Assembly (NCBI RefSeq): GCF_000341735.1
Contig: NZ_KB455575.1
Coordinates: forward strand, 3,030,678 to 3,094,677
Source: Methylotuvimicrobium buryatense 5G
Lineage (GTDB): Bacteria > Pseudomonadota > Gammaproteobacteria > Methylococcales > Methylomonadaceae
Reading direction: 5' to 3'
Length of the DNA: 64,000 nt
Below are positions 45,247 to 55,290 of the stretch, piece after piece (position 1 is the first letter of the stretch; every line of letters starts with the position of its first letter). The notes under the pieces are model-generated. The model had not been told where the DNA came from and searched no databases. It saw only the letters and a list, made by a program, of their open reading frames with translations. The position numbers and the translations under genes are program-made.

Positions 45247-45907
45247 AAGCCTTATTTAATTCAGGGATTGTCTATACAGCTTAGCTAAAATTTTAGAGTC
45301 AGGTTCGCATCACAATCGATTTCTAACAAATCATATGCATCGCAAAAATCGTCTTATTGCATTCTTTTAGCTGTTACTATACTTCGCGCAGTCATGATTG
45401 CGACTTTTATGGCACTGCCGAAATTTGAAGTGCGAAAGGTATATAAGCGCAAACTTGGCGCGTAGTCTATGGTGTGTTTTAGGCATTATTCGTCATATCG
45501 GCATGTGAATTGCCGATATCCAGATTACATGAATGTAAAGCTACGCATTCTATCCCTGGGACTCTGGATTCCGCCAATCCCTGGCGGTATGACGTGTAAT
45601 TTCCTTAAGTTAGCGCCTAAGGGTTAAGCGGTAGACTGCCTGAGCGGGACGGAGCATGTACCCCGTCCCTAACGCTTAGACTGCGACTGAAACCCATGAA
45701 AACGTTTAGAATGGGTTTAATAAACAGCCCGGCAAGGTCCGATGGGCTCCGGTTACCCATACCGAGGCGACGCCAACTATTAATGCAAACATAGCCCAAT
45801 TTAAACACACGAATTCAGTAAGAATTCTGTAAGCAGATTTTAATAAGCTATTAAAGTTTTGGCGTTACACTTTCCATTTTCAGCTCACTTATTTAATTTT
45901 CTTCGCA
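45247..45907. other. Spacer between divergent PilB-like and type I secretion genes
   Basis: Contains a family C end fragment (45412-45450, GGCACTGCCGAAATTTGAAG), a degraded family E segment (45540-45615) and a family F partial copy (45626-45745). The AT-rich stretch 45790-45900 is the likely promoter region of the secretion operon. Confidence 0.6.
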
Positions 45908-47977
45908 ATGACGCAAAAAGCATTCAGTCAAACCGTACTCAGAACATTGTTTGATTACCTGCTGTCGGAAATGGGCAGTTCGGCACATGATAAAGGCCTG
46001 CATCAACATGAAGTTCCGTCCAGCGCCGTTTCGGAGAACTTTCATATAACGGCCAACAACCTTGGATTGATCAGCCATGAGCTGATGCTGACGATCGATC
46101 AAGCCGCTATCGCCTCCGGGCATTTAACGCAGCTACTCAAACCCCTCGATGACGGACGCTGGTTGGTATTGTCGGGCTTTAGCCGAGGCCGGATCAAAGG
46201 CACATTGATCGATGGTCACGTAGTCACGGCGCATGTTTTCAAACTCAATGAGCTCATGGAATTGCTCAACTGTCCTTGCGACCGGTTACTCGAATGGCAT
46301 TTAATCGAGTTGAAAGCGCCGATGGATGCTTCGTCCCATCATGAACACGACCACGAGCATATGCCGCCCCTGCAACGGCTGTTTGAAATGATTAAAGTCG
46401 AGAAAAAAGACCTGTGGCACGTCATTGTTTTGGCCATTGCTTCCGGATTGTTGAGCCTTGCAACACCCGCCGCGGTTCAGTCGCTCGTCAACACTGTGGC
46501 CTTGGGCGGAATGATGCAGCCGTTGACGGTATTATCGACGCTATTATTTATCTTTTTGGTGTTTTACGGCGCCATTTCGATAATCCAGTCTTACTTGGTC
46601 GAATTGATTCAGCGCCGCGTCTTTGTCCGCATGGCGGCCGATCTCGGCAATCGGCTACCGAATGTCGAATGGTCGAAATACGACGATAAAAACGGTCAGG
46701 AATTGGTTAACCGTTTTTTCGATATCCTCACGGTACAAAAAGCCGGCGCCTTTTTGTTACTGGACGGCTTTGCCATCGCCATGCAGGGCGCAATCGGTTT
46801 ACTGGTATTGGCCGCCTATCATCCGTTGTTGTTACTGTTCGGTTTGATTGTTGTCTTATGGATTTCATTCGTCATTTTTGTACAGGGCCGCAAAGGCGTT
46901 GAAACCTCGATAGATGAATCCTATGCCAAATACGCAGTGGTCGCCTGGCTGGAAACTTTGGCGCGCAACGGCCAAACTTTTAAGTTTTCAGGCGGCCCGG
47001 AACTGGCGCGAGAGCGCACCGATGAATTGGCTTATGAATACTTAAATACCCGTAAACGCCATTACCGCATTCTATTGAACCAACAATACAGTCTTTACGC
47101 CTTATATGCCGTGGCCAGTACGACATTATTGGCCGTTGGAGGGATATTAGTCATGGAAGGACAGCTTAGTCTCGGGCAGTTGGTCGCGGCCGAGCTGATC
47201 GTTTCCGGCGTACTGGCTTCGTTTGCCCAATTAAAAAAGAAATTGGAAAGTTATTACGATTTAATGGCGGGGGTCGACAAACTGGGACATTTACTCGACC
47301 TGACGGTCGAACGAGAAACCGGAGACGTGTTAAAGCTGTCGGAACCGGCGCATGTCGGCGTTTATGATTTGACGTTGACCTATCATAATCGCTATACAGC
47401 GTTTAAAAATATGACCTTCGAAATCATGCCCGGCGAAAAGGTTGCTCTATTCGGAGGCCCAGGCACCGGCAAATCATCGATTGCTGAATTGTTGACCGGA
47501 CTGCGCGTACCCAGTCACGGCCATGTTGAAATCAATCATATCGATATGCGCGAAATTCGCTTGGAAAGTCTGCGGCAATCGGTCGCGGTGGCAGGGCGCA
47601 CTGAAATCATCGAGGATACGATCATCGAAAATGTCCGGCTGGGCCGGCCCGACATTAGTGTGCATCAAGTTAGGGATATAGCGAATCGTTTAGGCATCTT
47701 TCCCGATCAAAAACAATTACCGGAAGGTCTTTATACCGTGCTTAACTCGGCCGGTTCTCCGTTATCCTCCAGCCAGACCCGAAAATTGTTACTCGCCCGC
47801 GCAATCATCGGCAATCCGCGCGTATTGATTCTCGATGAACTGCTTGACGACTGGAAACATTTCGCCGACAGCCCGGCCCGCGATGTATTATTCGCGGACG
47901 ATGCGCCATGGACCTTGTTGGTGCTGACCGGGTCGAAAACAATCGCACAACTTTGTCAACGAACCATCGATTTATAG
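45908..47977 (+). CDS. Type I secretion ABC transporter with degenerate ATP-binding motifs
   Basis: 689 residues. An N-terminal domain of about 150 residues without a C39 peptidase Cys (ending with a His-rich SSHHEHDHEHMPP linker), a membrane domain with five to six helices (about 165-440), and an ABC domain. Walker A GGPGTGKSS and Walker B VLILDE are intact, but the signature is LSSSQ instead of LSGGQ, the Q-loop region reads VAVAGRTEII without the Gln, and the H-loop reads VLTGSKT without the His. It leads a three-gene operon with HlyD-like and TolC-like genes. Probable role: export of an unknown substrate; no obvious substrate gene is adjacent. Confidence 0.8.
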   Translation: MTQKAFSQTVLRTLFDYLLSEMGSSAHDKGLHQHEVPSSAVSENFHITANNLGLISHELMLTIDQAAIASGHLTQLLKPLDDGRWLVLSGFSRGRIKGTLIDGHVVTAHVFKLNELMELLNCPCDRLLEWHLIELKAPMDASSHHEHDHEHMPPLQRLFEMIKVEKKDLWHVIVLAIASGLLSLATPAAVQSLVNTVALGGMMQPLTVLSTLLFIFLVFYGAISIIQSYLVELIQRRVFVRMAADLGNRLPNVEWSKYDDKNGQELVNRFFDILTVQKAGAFLLLDGFAIAMQGAIGLLVLAAYHPLLLLFGLIVVLWISFVIFVQGRKGVETSIDESYAKYAVVAWLETLARNGQTFKFSGGPELARERTDELAYEYLNTRKRHYRILLNQQYSLYALYAVASTTLLAVGGILVMEGQLSLGQLVAAELIVSGVLASFAQLKKKLESYYDLMAGVDKLGHLLDLTVERETGDVLKLSEPAHVGVYDLTLTYHNRYTAFKNMTFEIMPGEKVALFGGPGTGKSSIAELLTGLRVPSHGHVEINHIDMREIRLESLRQSVAVAGRTEIIEDTIIENVRLGRPDISVHQVRDIANRLGIFPDQKQLPEGLYTVLNSAGSPLSSSQTRKLLLARAIIGNPRVLILDELLDDWKHFADSPARDVLFADDAPWTLLVLTGSKTIAQLCQRTIDL

Positions 47978-47990
47978 ATTCATTGGCCTT

Positions 47991-49322
47991 ATGCAGACAC
48001 AAGATCATCATCCATTATTATCGGTATTGAGTGCCTCACAGACCCCTCGTTTTGTGGGACAGATCGTGACGATATTCGCCTGGTTGTTCATTCTGATACC
48101 GATATTCGCACTGTTTTTACCCTGGCAGCAAAACGTCAACGGTACAGGATATGTCTCGGCATTTGCACCCCTTGAGCGACAACAAACCGTCGATTCGCCG
48201 GTTTCCGGTCGAATCTTGCAATGGCATGCCAAGGAAGGCGCGAAGGTGAAAGAAGGCGATTTATTAGTTGAAGTCGTCGATATCGACCCGTTATTGCCGG
48301 AACGCTTGAAACGTCAACAGGAAGCCAATATCGCCAAACTGGACGCCAAGCAACGAGAGCTCGACTCTTACGAAATCCAAATCGACAGCTTGCTGACCGT
48401 GCGCGACATGAGAGTCGCCGCCGCGCAGTATAAACTGAACATGGCGCAGCAAAAAGTGGCAGCGGCTTCCGAAGCTTTGGTTTCGGCTCAAGCGTCATAC
48501 GAAACGGCGCAACTGCAGCAAAAACGATTTTCACGCCTGCTGGGCGACGGGCTGGTTTCGCGGCGCGATTTCGAAGTTGCCGAACGGGACGCAATTGTCG
48601 GAATTCGCTCGCTAAACAGCGCAAAAGCCACGCTGCAATCGGCAAAGGCCGAACAAAATGCCGCAGAGGCCGATATCAATCAAATTCGTGCCGATGCGCA
48701 AGCTAGAATCGATTCGACGACCGCCTCGAAGAACAAAATACTTGGCGAAATCGAGGATATCCGTAATAGTCTCGTCAGTAATGAAGTCAGTATTGCCCGA
48801 CAACAATCACAAAGCATTACCGCGCCACGAAGTGGTACCGTATTGCGATTGTTGTTAAACCCGCAAGGACAGATGGTTAAGCAAGGCGATCCCTTGCTGA
48901 TTCTGATACCGGATATCGATGCTCGCGCGGTCGAAGTTTGGGTATCCGGCAACGATGCGCCATTAATTTTACCTGGGCATCATGCACGTTTGATGTTCGA
49001 AGGCTGGCCTGCCATTCAATTCGTCGGTTGGCCGGAAGTCGCGGTCGGCACCTTTGGCGGAACCGTCGCTTTTGTCGATTCCAGCGACAATGGCCAAGGT
49101 AAATTCCGTGTAATGATCGTACCCGACGAAAGCGATCATCTATGGCCCTCTGAGCGCTTTTTACGCCAAGGCGGCGCAGTCAAGGCTTGGATTCTGCTCG
49201 AACAAGTCAGTATCGGCTTCGAAATATGGCGGCAGTTGAACGGCTTCCCGCCGATGTTGACGCCGGAACATCCATATCGCGATCTGGACCGTATACAAAC
49301 ACACAGAAAATCCGATAAATAG
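47991..49322 (+). CDS. HlyD-type membrane fusion protein
   Basis: 443 residues: one N-terminal membrane helix (about 24-44), a biotinyl/lipoyl-like half-motif (VDSPVSGRILQWHAKEGAKVKEGDLLVEV), a long coiled-coil hairpin (about 100-265), a second lipoyl half (ITAPRSGTVLRLLLNPQGQMVKQG) and a beta-barrel region. It links the inner-membrane ABC protein to the outer-membrane channel. It begins 13 nt after the ABC gene and 26 nt before the TolC-like gene. Confidence 0.88.
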   Translation: MQTQDHHPLLSVLSASQTPRFVGQIVTIFAWLFILIPIFALFLPWQQNVNGTGYVSAFAPLERQQTVDSPVSGRILQWHAKEGAKVKEGDLLVEVVDIDPLLPERLKRQQEANIAKLDAKQRELDSYEIQIDSLLTVRDMRVAAAQYKLNMAQQKVAAASEALVSAQASYETAQLQQKRFSRLLGDGLVSRRDFEVAERDAIVGIRSLNSAKATLQSAKAEQNAAEADINQIRADAQARIDSTTASKNKILGEIEDIRNSLVSNEVSIARQQSQSITAPRSGTVLRLLLNPQGQMVKQGDPLLILIPDIDARAVEVWVSGNDAPLILPGHHARLMFEGWPAIQFVGWPEVAVGTFGGTVAFVDSSDNGQGKFRVMIVPDESDHLWPSERFLRQGGAVKAWILLEQVSIGFEIWRQLNGFPPMLTPEHPYRDLDRIQTHRKSDK

Positions 49323-49348
49323 CGCGTTTTAACGAGAACAAACGATTT

Positions 49349-51124
49349 ATGTTGAAAACTCATTTCCCGATTGCACGCCTTCACCGGAATTTGACGGTTT
49401 CCGGTGCATTCGCTTTATTGTCGGGTTGTTCTTTCTATTTCGATACCGGGCCAAAGCCCGAGCTGGCGCAAAAAGTCGAAGAGCGTATGCAACGTGACGA
49501 AGACCTTGCCCTGCCGGATCTGTCGAGAGCCGAGCCGAAAACACTCGACACCGCGATTGCCGAATTCAGAGCCGATCCGAAAAAGCTGGATTTGACCGCA
49601 CCTCCCATTGTGCTCGAAGAAAAAGACACAACCGAAGCCGTGGATGAAAGCCATGCACTGACGATCGCCGATGCGCGCGCAATGGCGTTGACCAACAATC
49701 TTGACTTAAAAATTGCGCTGATCGACCCGAGCATCGCCGCCACGGTCGTCAGCGAAGAAGAGGCCCGGTTTGACGATCTGATTTTCGCGCGCGCCAAGTA
49801 TTCGAATAAAGACACGCCTTTTCTCGACGGCGATGTCGTAAACTTCAAGGCTGTCGACAAAAACTCGCCGTTGAATGACGAAATCGCCAAGCTAGGCTAC
49901 ATGCCGCAAAGCGCCGAACAATGGGATGTCGAGGCCGGCATCATGATTCCGCTACGAACCGGCGGAACAGTGACACTCAGTACCCCGCTCGAAAACAAAA
50001 GCAAAAGCCGCTTCGTGGCCTCCGACCAATACCGAAGCGCGCTGCGTTTCTCGATGAGCCAACCGTTATTGCGCGATGCCGGTATATCGACTAATGTCGC
50101 CGGCATTCGGATCGCACGCTACGAACAACAAATCGTCGACCTCAAAACTCGGCTGCAATCGATCCGCGTATTGGCCACGGTCGACAAGGCCTATTGGGCG
50201 CTTTATGCCGCCTGGGGGGAATTGGACATCCGCCGTCAACAATACGAAATCGCACAGCAAAATCTAACGATGGTCAAACGCCGCGTCGAAGAAGGCTTGA
50301 CCGCCGCGATCGAAATCAACCGAGCCGAAATCGGCGTGGCCGAACGCATGGAGTCTTTGATCGTCGCAAATACCCGCCTCAAACTTAGCCAACGCCAATT
50401 ATTGCAGTTTCTCAACGACAAGCGTTACGGCATCGATACATCCACGATTATGATTCCCGAAACCTCGCCGATGCTGGTCAGTTTCGATTTCGACCGCGAA
50501 GCGCTGGCCCGAAAAGCATTAGACGGCCGCTTGGAACTGTTGGAATTGGAATTAAAACTCGCTGCCGACGCGACCAAGATCGACTATTTGGAAAATCAAA
50601 CCTTGCCGATGTTCATGTTGGACTACAGCTACGGAACGCAAGGCCGCGATTACGACGATTTCGGGGGGGCCTACGGCGATACATTTACCGGACGCTACGA
50701 CGACTGGTCGGTCGGTTTGAGACTGGAAATTCCGTTGACCAACGAACTGCGCAAATCGCGCCTGTCGCGCGCCGTGCAGCAAAGATTGCAACGCTTGACG
50801 ACGCGCGATTTAAAAGAACTAACCGTGCGCAGAGAAATATATGATGCCCTAGACACAGTTTCGCAGAATTGGCAGCGCATCATCGCGGCCCGGCAAAACG
50901 TCGTATTGGCCGGAGCCAACTACGACGCGGAACTCAAGCAATTTGAAGAAGGTTTGCGGACGATGACCGAAGTATTGGAAATGCTCACCAAACTCGGCGA
51001 CTCGCAAATGAAGGAAGTCAGGGCTATTGCTGATTATCAAGTTGGGTTGATCGACCTGGCCTATGCAACCGGCACCCTTCTCGGTTACAGCAAAGTCGAT
51101 CTGGCGGGATTGATTTCGAAATGA
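49349..51124 (+). CDS. TolC-family outer-membrane efflux lipoprotein
   Basis: 591 residues. Signal peptide with lipobox LLSGC (Cys27). Two OEP repeats with long alpha-helical stretches and coiled-coil turns follow (RQQYEIAQQNLTMVKRRVEEGL, and ERQ-like heptads to about 560). It provides the outer-membrane channel of the upstream ABC/HlyD pair. Longer than classical TolC (about 470 mature residues) because of an N-terminal insertion of about 90 residues. Confidence 0.88.
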   Translation: MLKTHFPIARLHRNLTVSGAFALLSGCSFYFDTGPKPELAQKVEERMQRDEDLALPDLSRAEPKTLDTAIAEFRADPKKLDLTAPPIVLEEKDTTEAVDESHALTIADARAMALTNNLDLKIALIDPSIAATVVSEEEARFDDLIFARAKYSNKDTPFLDGDVVNFKAVDKNSPLNDEIAKLGYMPQSAEQWDVEAGIMIPLRTGGTVTLSTPLENKSKSRFVASDQYRSALRFSMSQPLLRDAGISTNVAGIRIARYEQQIVDLKTRLQSIRVLATVDKAYWALYAAWGELDIRRQQYEIAQQNLTMVKRRVEEGLTAAIEINRAEIGVAERMESLIVANTRLKLSQRQLLQFLNDKRYGIDTSTIMIPETSPMLVSFDFDREALARKALDGRLELLELELKLAADATKIDYLENQTLPMFMLDYSYGTQGRDYDDFGGAYGDTFTGRYDDWSVGLRLEIPLTNELRKSRLSRAVQQRLQRLTTRDLKELTVRREIYDALDTVSQNWQRIIAARQNVVLAGANYDAELKQFEEGLRTMTEVLEMLTKLGDSQMKEVRAIADYQVGLIDLAYATGTLLGYSKVDLAGLISK

Positions 51125-51185
51125 CGGAACTCGAGACTCATTCGAAGTACCGCGTGTTTATGAAAATTATCCGGGCAATCTAGGA

Positions 51186-52037
51186 TCATTCGTTGCCCGT
51201 ATCCGCATACTTATCGCCGTCGAAACGATACACGGCGTTTTCGGCCGAGTTAATCGGGTGTTGCTCATCCCCGCTTTGGGTGCCGGCTCGCGCGACCAAT
51301 AAATCCGGATAGCCGTGATGAATATCGCTTAATACCGAAATAGTGCCGGTATAAGACCAACAAGGAATCGTAATCCCGGAAGGCAGCGGCTCATCATCGC
51401 AGGCCCCGGCATTATTGCCCCCGGTCTGCACAAAACCCAAATCGGCCCAAGTCGTGCCGTCGAAACCGAACAGCACTTTGCCGTCATCGAAATAACCGCC
51501 CATGCCGTAGCCGAAGTCGAGCATGAACGCGATCCGCTTGGACGATAAAATCAAAATTTCCGACTGCTTAATATCGGGCGCTTCGCCCCAGGAACCGATT
51601 TCGCCGATTCCGGTTTGCATGCCGATTGCGCGCCAGCCGTCCGAATCCAACCGGTAAATCGCCGCACCGACCTTGACGCCTTGCACATGACTATCCAATG
51701 GCGATCCCGTTTCCGGGTCGATTTTCTGAGCCTTGCCGAATATCACATGATAATCGCGATCGCCGATCGAAAAACCTTGCTCGAACCAAAAACCGGCTAA
51801 TTCCCCGGATTCGGTTTTAATCGATTCGCCGGAGAATTCGCTACCGTATAATTCTTGCAATGCAGCGAAAGCATCCGGTTTCGAAAAACGGCGACTCGTT
51901 TCGGTTACGGTTTCTTGTTCCGGACCGACAGCTTCCCGATCCATCGAAAAATAGACGGCTAAGCCGATCCCCGCTAACGTAGCGATCAAGCCGATGAGTA
52001 GTGTTTTTCTGGATTTTGGACGATTGTCAGTTTGCAT
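51186..52037 (-). CDS. Membrane-anchored periplasmic protein of unknown function
   Basis: 283 residues from the ATG at 52037; in-frame sequence further upstream is repeat-derived. One N-terminal membrane helix (about 12-30, TLLIGLIATLAGIGLAVYF), then a beta-rich periplasmic domain with VQGVKVGAAIYRLDSDGWRAIG and GYPDLLVARAGTQSGDEQHP, which recall FG-GAP-like or beta-propeller blades. It is convergent with the TolC-like gene. No family confidently recognised. Confidence 0.65.
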   Translation of the reverse strand: MQTDNRPKSRKTLLIGLIATLAGIGLAVYFSMDREAVGPEQETVTETSRRFSKPDAFAALQELYGSEFSGESIKTESGELAGFWFEQGFSIGDRDYHVIFGKAQKIDPETGSPLDSHVQGVKVGAAIYRLDSDGWRAIGMQTGIGEIGSWGEAPDIKQSEILILSSKRIAFMLDFGYGMGGYFDDGKVLFGFDGTTWADLGFVQTGGNNAGACDDEPLPSGITIPCWSYTGTISVLSDIHHGYPDLLVARAGTQSGDEQHPINSAENAVYRFDGDKYADTGNE

Positions 52038-52106
52038 AATAGTGCTAGAGGGAAAGCTTACCAATGAATGAGGACTCACTAACGATAAAATGAAAATTTT
52101 TCCGTT

Positions 52107-52382
52107 TAGGAACGAGCATGAAATAACTTCGACAACTTCTGGGAGGGGGCTCGATTGACAGGTGTCGGCGGCAGGGCAGATTTTTGCTCCTCGGCAATTG
52201 CTCCTGCATTGCCCTAATACACGCCATCCATGGCGTAATGCAAAATCTGCATTCATGCCATCCATGGCAATCAGATTCCGCCGTCAAGCCTACATGGAAG
52301 TATTCACGGCGTCCTGTCAAGCGAGTCACCGAATCGCCGCAAAGCCTACTACTTGTAGCAGTTATTTTGTGCATATTCCTTA
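52107..52382. repeat. Family B MITE-like element B3 with inserted module
   Basis: The ends match B1/B2 (TAGGAACGAGCATGAAATAAC ... GTTATTTTGTGCATATTCCTTA). The centre is enlarged by a segment containing GCAGATTTTTGCTCCTCGGCA and ACGCCATCCATGGCGTAATGC, the same module as in D2. Confidence 0.8.
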
Positions 52383-52821
52383 CTTTCTATTAGTCGTAGC
52401 CGCAATGCGATTGAAAAAGCCCGAGGCATTTGAGTTATGGATGGAATCCTACAACAAGCCTGCATGTATTCCAACCTGTGTCTCAAAAAGTCAATCAACG
52501 AGAAAGACAATAGAACACAAGGCACATTCACATAGCCAACAATTACGCCTGAATTACCGTTTTTTTCCAACGATGTCCGAACACTTACCAATGACTGTTT
52601 TATCCTAAAAAGAGCAGTTGACATGTGTTGTAGGCCGTTCGTGCTGAGCAAAGTAAGCGCCCTTCGGTCGCATGGCGTTACTATGAAACAGTCGCTGTTT
52701 TACGTATTTTTTTGTATTCTTACATATTGTCAAGTTATTGATTTTAAATATATAAAAAGCCGTTTCTTGAAAGCCGAGTCAAAACATGAAGGATTTACAA
52801 CACTTTCACCGGCTTGGTGAA

Positions 52822-52900
52822 GCCTCAAACTACCGTTCGTCCTGAGCCCTTCGGCTGCGCTCAGGAGAGCCCTGTCGAAGGGCGAACGGTAGTTTGAGGC
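52822..52900. repeat. Long inverted repeat (potential hairpin)
   Basis: An 18-base arm at 52822-52839 (starting GCCTCAAACTACC) is repeated perfectly in inverse at 52883-52900. The loop between contains further dyads (CCTGAGC...GCTCAGG). No T-run follows, so its role is unclear: a repeat element or an mRNA structure. Confidence 0.7.
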
Positions 52901-53173
52901 TCTCAACTGCTCTTTTTAGGTTTATGGATTTTGAGAGAATACCTGGCGCTTTATAACCTATGATTATCAACAGTTTCCAGGATATCATGAGCGCCGTAGG
53001 GTGCGCGATGCGCAGCCTACACGCTACCTCCTTCTACGTGTTAGTTTCCTGCCCTGACATATAAGGCGCACCGTTTGAATTAAATTCGTGAAGCCCTCAT
53101 TCGTATTTGACAAGCGCCTGCGCTTTCAGTACTTTCAGCTCTCCAAAATCGCCTAGTCGACAGGATTTCAAAC

Positions 53174-54535
53174 ATGGAAATCAATCACCCGCTCGTGATA
53201 ACGGATGAGAATACTATGACGCCGATTAAAATTGTGTTCTTCGGACTCGGTGCGGTGGGTTCGGCAATGCTGATTTGTTTTTCGGAATTGGCCGAGCGGG
53301 ACGGCGCAGCCATCCGTTTTGTCGTTTATGTTCGCAATCCGGATGAGGCCCGGGATGCGCTTTTTCATGCCGAGCAATTGTTTGAACATATCGATTTCAT
53401 CAAGCTTTCGGATTTCAGTTCGGTCTTCGCGTTGGAGCCTGCGCACGAGCAAGAACTGACCGGCGCCACATTTTTGGTAAACGCGGCGCTGCCGGAGTTC
53501 AACGGGGCCATGCTTGAACTCGCGCTTCGAATCGGCGCACACACCGTGGATCTGGCTTCGGATATTTATGGCGCGAAAACCGAGCGCACGCTGACTTTCG
53601 CGCAATATGCTTACGATACGGCACTTCGCGAGCGCGGAATCGCCGCGCTGATCAACATGGGCGTGTCGCCGGGCGTCACCAATTTTCTCATCGGCCGCCG
53701 GATGCACGACCTGTTGGCGACCGACCGGAAAGATCTCGAAGTGGAAAGTATCGATCTTTATTTACTCGAAGATATCGATTCGGATTCGATCGTCTTTTCC
53801 TGGTCGCCGGTCGTGGCACTGGAAGAGTTGGCGCAACACCCGCGAATCTTACGTGACGGCCGCATGTTGGTGCTCGATCCGTTCAGCGAGGCGCGCGAAT
53901 ATCATTTTCCTCACGAAGCCAGTTCGAGCCGGCAGTATCCGCTATATCAGGAAGAGTTGTTGTCCCTGCACCGTTCGTTTCCCGAGATCGAATCGATCGG
54001 TGTCTACACTGGCGGCTCGGAAGTTGAGTTGGTCAAAGCGCTGTTTCAACTCAATCTATTGTCGAAACGCAGTCTGCCGGACCGACCGGAAATGACGATC
54101 GAGGCGATGGTCCGCGCAATTCTGCCGGGCATGAACAAGCCTCGGCGTATCGAGGAATATTTGCGCAGCGGTACGATTCGGCGAGCGCATTTTGCTGCGG
54201 CGGCTGAAATTCGCGTATCCGAAACGGTGCGTAACGAACGTCAAACCGCCATCGAAACGGTTGGTCTGAGCTATTTACGCTACCCGGAATTATTGAACTC
54301 GCCCTATGCCGGCGCGACCTACATCGCCTATCCAACCGCGGCTAGTGCTGCGATTCTGGCTTGGCATGCCTTGGATTATCTCCGCACAAAGTCAGCGCAG
54401 ACGCTATCCGGCGTGATAACCGGGGAGGATCTCGCACGTATACTGCCGAGGCCGCGAGCCGATGCCATACGCCGCGATTTGGTCGCTTGGGATATCGATT
54501 TGTTTGAAAGCGTGCGCGATGCTTCCGAAACCTAA
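53174..54535 (+). CDS. Saccharopine dehydrogenase-like NAD(P)-dependent enzyme
   Basis: 453 residues. The N-terminal Rossmann motif FFGLGAVGSAM (about residues 20-30), followed by RNPDEARDAL and ATFLVNAALPEFNGAMLELALRIG, matches the saccharopine-dehydrogenase NADP-binding family. The chain continues with the NMGVSPGVTNFL signature. Members act on opine-like amino acid adducts, including carboxynorspermidine and homospermidine. An in-frame ATG at 53216 is an alternative start just before MTPIKIVFFGLG. Monocistronic. Confidence 0.8.
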   Translation: MEINHPLVITDENTMTPIKIVFFGLGAVGSAMLICFSELAERDGAAIRFVVYVRNPDEARDALFHAEQLFEHIDFIKLSDFSSVFALEPAHEQELTGATFLVNAALPEFNGAMLELALRIGAHTVDLASDIYGAKTERTLTFAQYAYDTALRERGIAALINMGVSPGVTNFLIGRRMHDLLATDRKDLEVESIDLYLLEDIDSDSIVFSWSPVVALEELAQHPRILRDGRMLVLDPFSEAREYHFPHEASSSRQYPLYQEELLSLHRSFPEIESIGVYTGGSEVELVKALFQLNLLSKRSLPDRPEMTIEAMVRAILPGMNKPRRIEEYLRSGTIRRAHFAAAAEIRVSETVRNERQTAIETVGLSYLRYPELLNSPYAGATYIAYPTAASAAILAWHALDYLRTKSAQTLSGVITGEDLARILPRPRADAIRRDLVAWDIDLFESVRDASET

Positions 54536-54540
54536 AATCT

Positions 54541-54776
54541 CACCTGATTAGCAAGTTTCTTCAGCTAAAGCCCAAAAACCAGCATATCCCTAGCAGGACG
54601 GGGTTTGCAACCCCGTCCTAAACGTTTTGACTTTGGCCGAAGTTAGCCGAAATGTTAAGGGCAAACCGAAACGTTGGGGACGGGTTAAATAACCCGTCCC
54701 GCAGAAGTGGCCACGACTGGCCACTGCTCGGACAATTGGCTTCAGCAAGCTGAAGCATCTTGCTAATCAGGAAATC
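54541..54776. repeat. Family F repeat, fullest copy
   Basis: Ends ACCTGATTAGCAAGTTTCTTC and GAAGCATCTTGCTAATCAGGA are inverses. Inside are two hairpins, GGACGGGGTTTGCAACCCCGTCC and GGACGGGTTAAATAACCCGTCC. Partial copies occur near 8308-8330, 26812-26932, 39778-39863 and 45626-45745. Confidence 0.75.
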
Positions 54777-54787
54777 TCATACCCCCC

Positions 54788-55000
54788 AGCAATTCCCAGT
54801 TTGAGCATTTTCGCCGATCTTAGGGTATGGGGTATGCCTGTCGAGGAACGCCGTAAACCCATCCATGGGGGCTTGGCGACAGCTCGAACGCCAAGGATGG
54901 CGTGAATGCAGATTTTGCATGCAGCAAAAATCTGCCCTGCTACCGACATCCTCGCCAAGCACACCCCAAACCCTTTTTGATCCCCAAATTGGGAATTGCT
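54788..55000. repeat. Family D MITE-like element D3
   Basis: AGCAATTCCCAGTTTGAGC at the left and AATTGGGAATTGCT at the right, with arms GGGTATGGGGTATGCC and ACACCCCAAACCC. The core includes ATCCATGGGGGCTTGGCG and a TGCAGATTTTGCATGCAGC palindrome. Confidence 0.85.
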
Positions 55001-55290
55001 GATACCACCCCCGGCCATCACCGCAAAGAACCCGCCGCAGACACTTGTCAATCGAGCAACCGCGACCGCTTAAAATCGTGCACTTTCGAAATAACAAATG
55101 GCGTCCTAAAAACTTCCATCAGAAGCAGTCATATCGTAGTTTTTGCAGATTATGCCTTTCATGTGTTTCGTGGACTAATTGCCGGATTGATGAAGCGGGG
55201 GTCTTGCAAAGCGGAATAAGTCGGCTTAGCGTCGACGCAACCCGGCAAGATACCGGCGAGATCGGTTTTCTAGTTGCTGGAACTGGTAGC

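Larger units (their letters stand above)
52038..53173. other. 1.1-kb spacer with repeats and a long hairpin
   Basis: Contains element B3 (52107-52382) and a long inverted repeat at 52822-52900. Several short frames occur but look non-coding. The stretch 52940-53170 shows nothing recognisable. Confidence 0.65.
54536..55290. other. Spacer with family F and D repeats
   Basis: Contains the fullest family F copy (54541-54776) and element D3 (54788-55000), almost back to back. The part 55001-55290 shows no gene. Confidence 0.7.

Noticed and set aside
45908..47977. Bacteriocin-type (C39) peptidase-containing ABC exporter
   Set aside because: The N-terminal domain lacks a recognisable catalytic Cys motif, so it is a peptidase-less exporter.
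52038..52265. Upstream extension of the anchored periplasmic protein
   Set aside because: The 76 extra residues lie largely in MITE-like element B3; the ATG at 52037 gives a clear membrane anchor.
52623..52820. 65-residue plus-strand frame with a hydrophobic segment
   Set aside because: Low coding character, repeat-like flanks (CCGTTCGTGCTGAGC), no recognisable ribosome-binding site.
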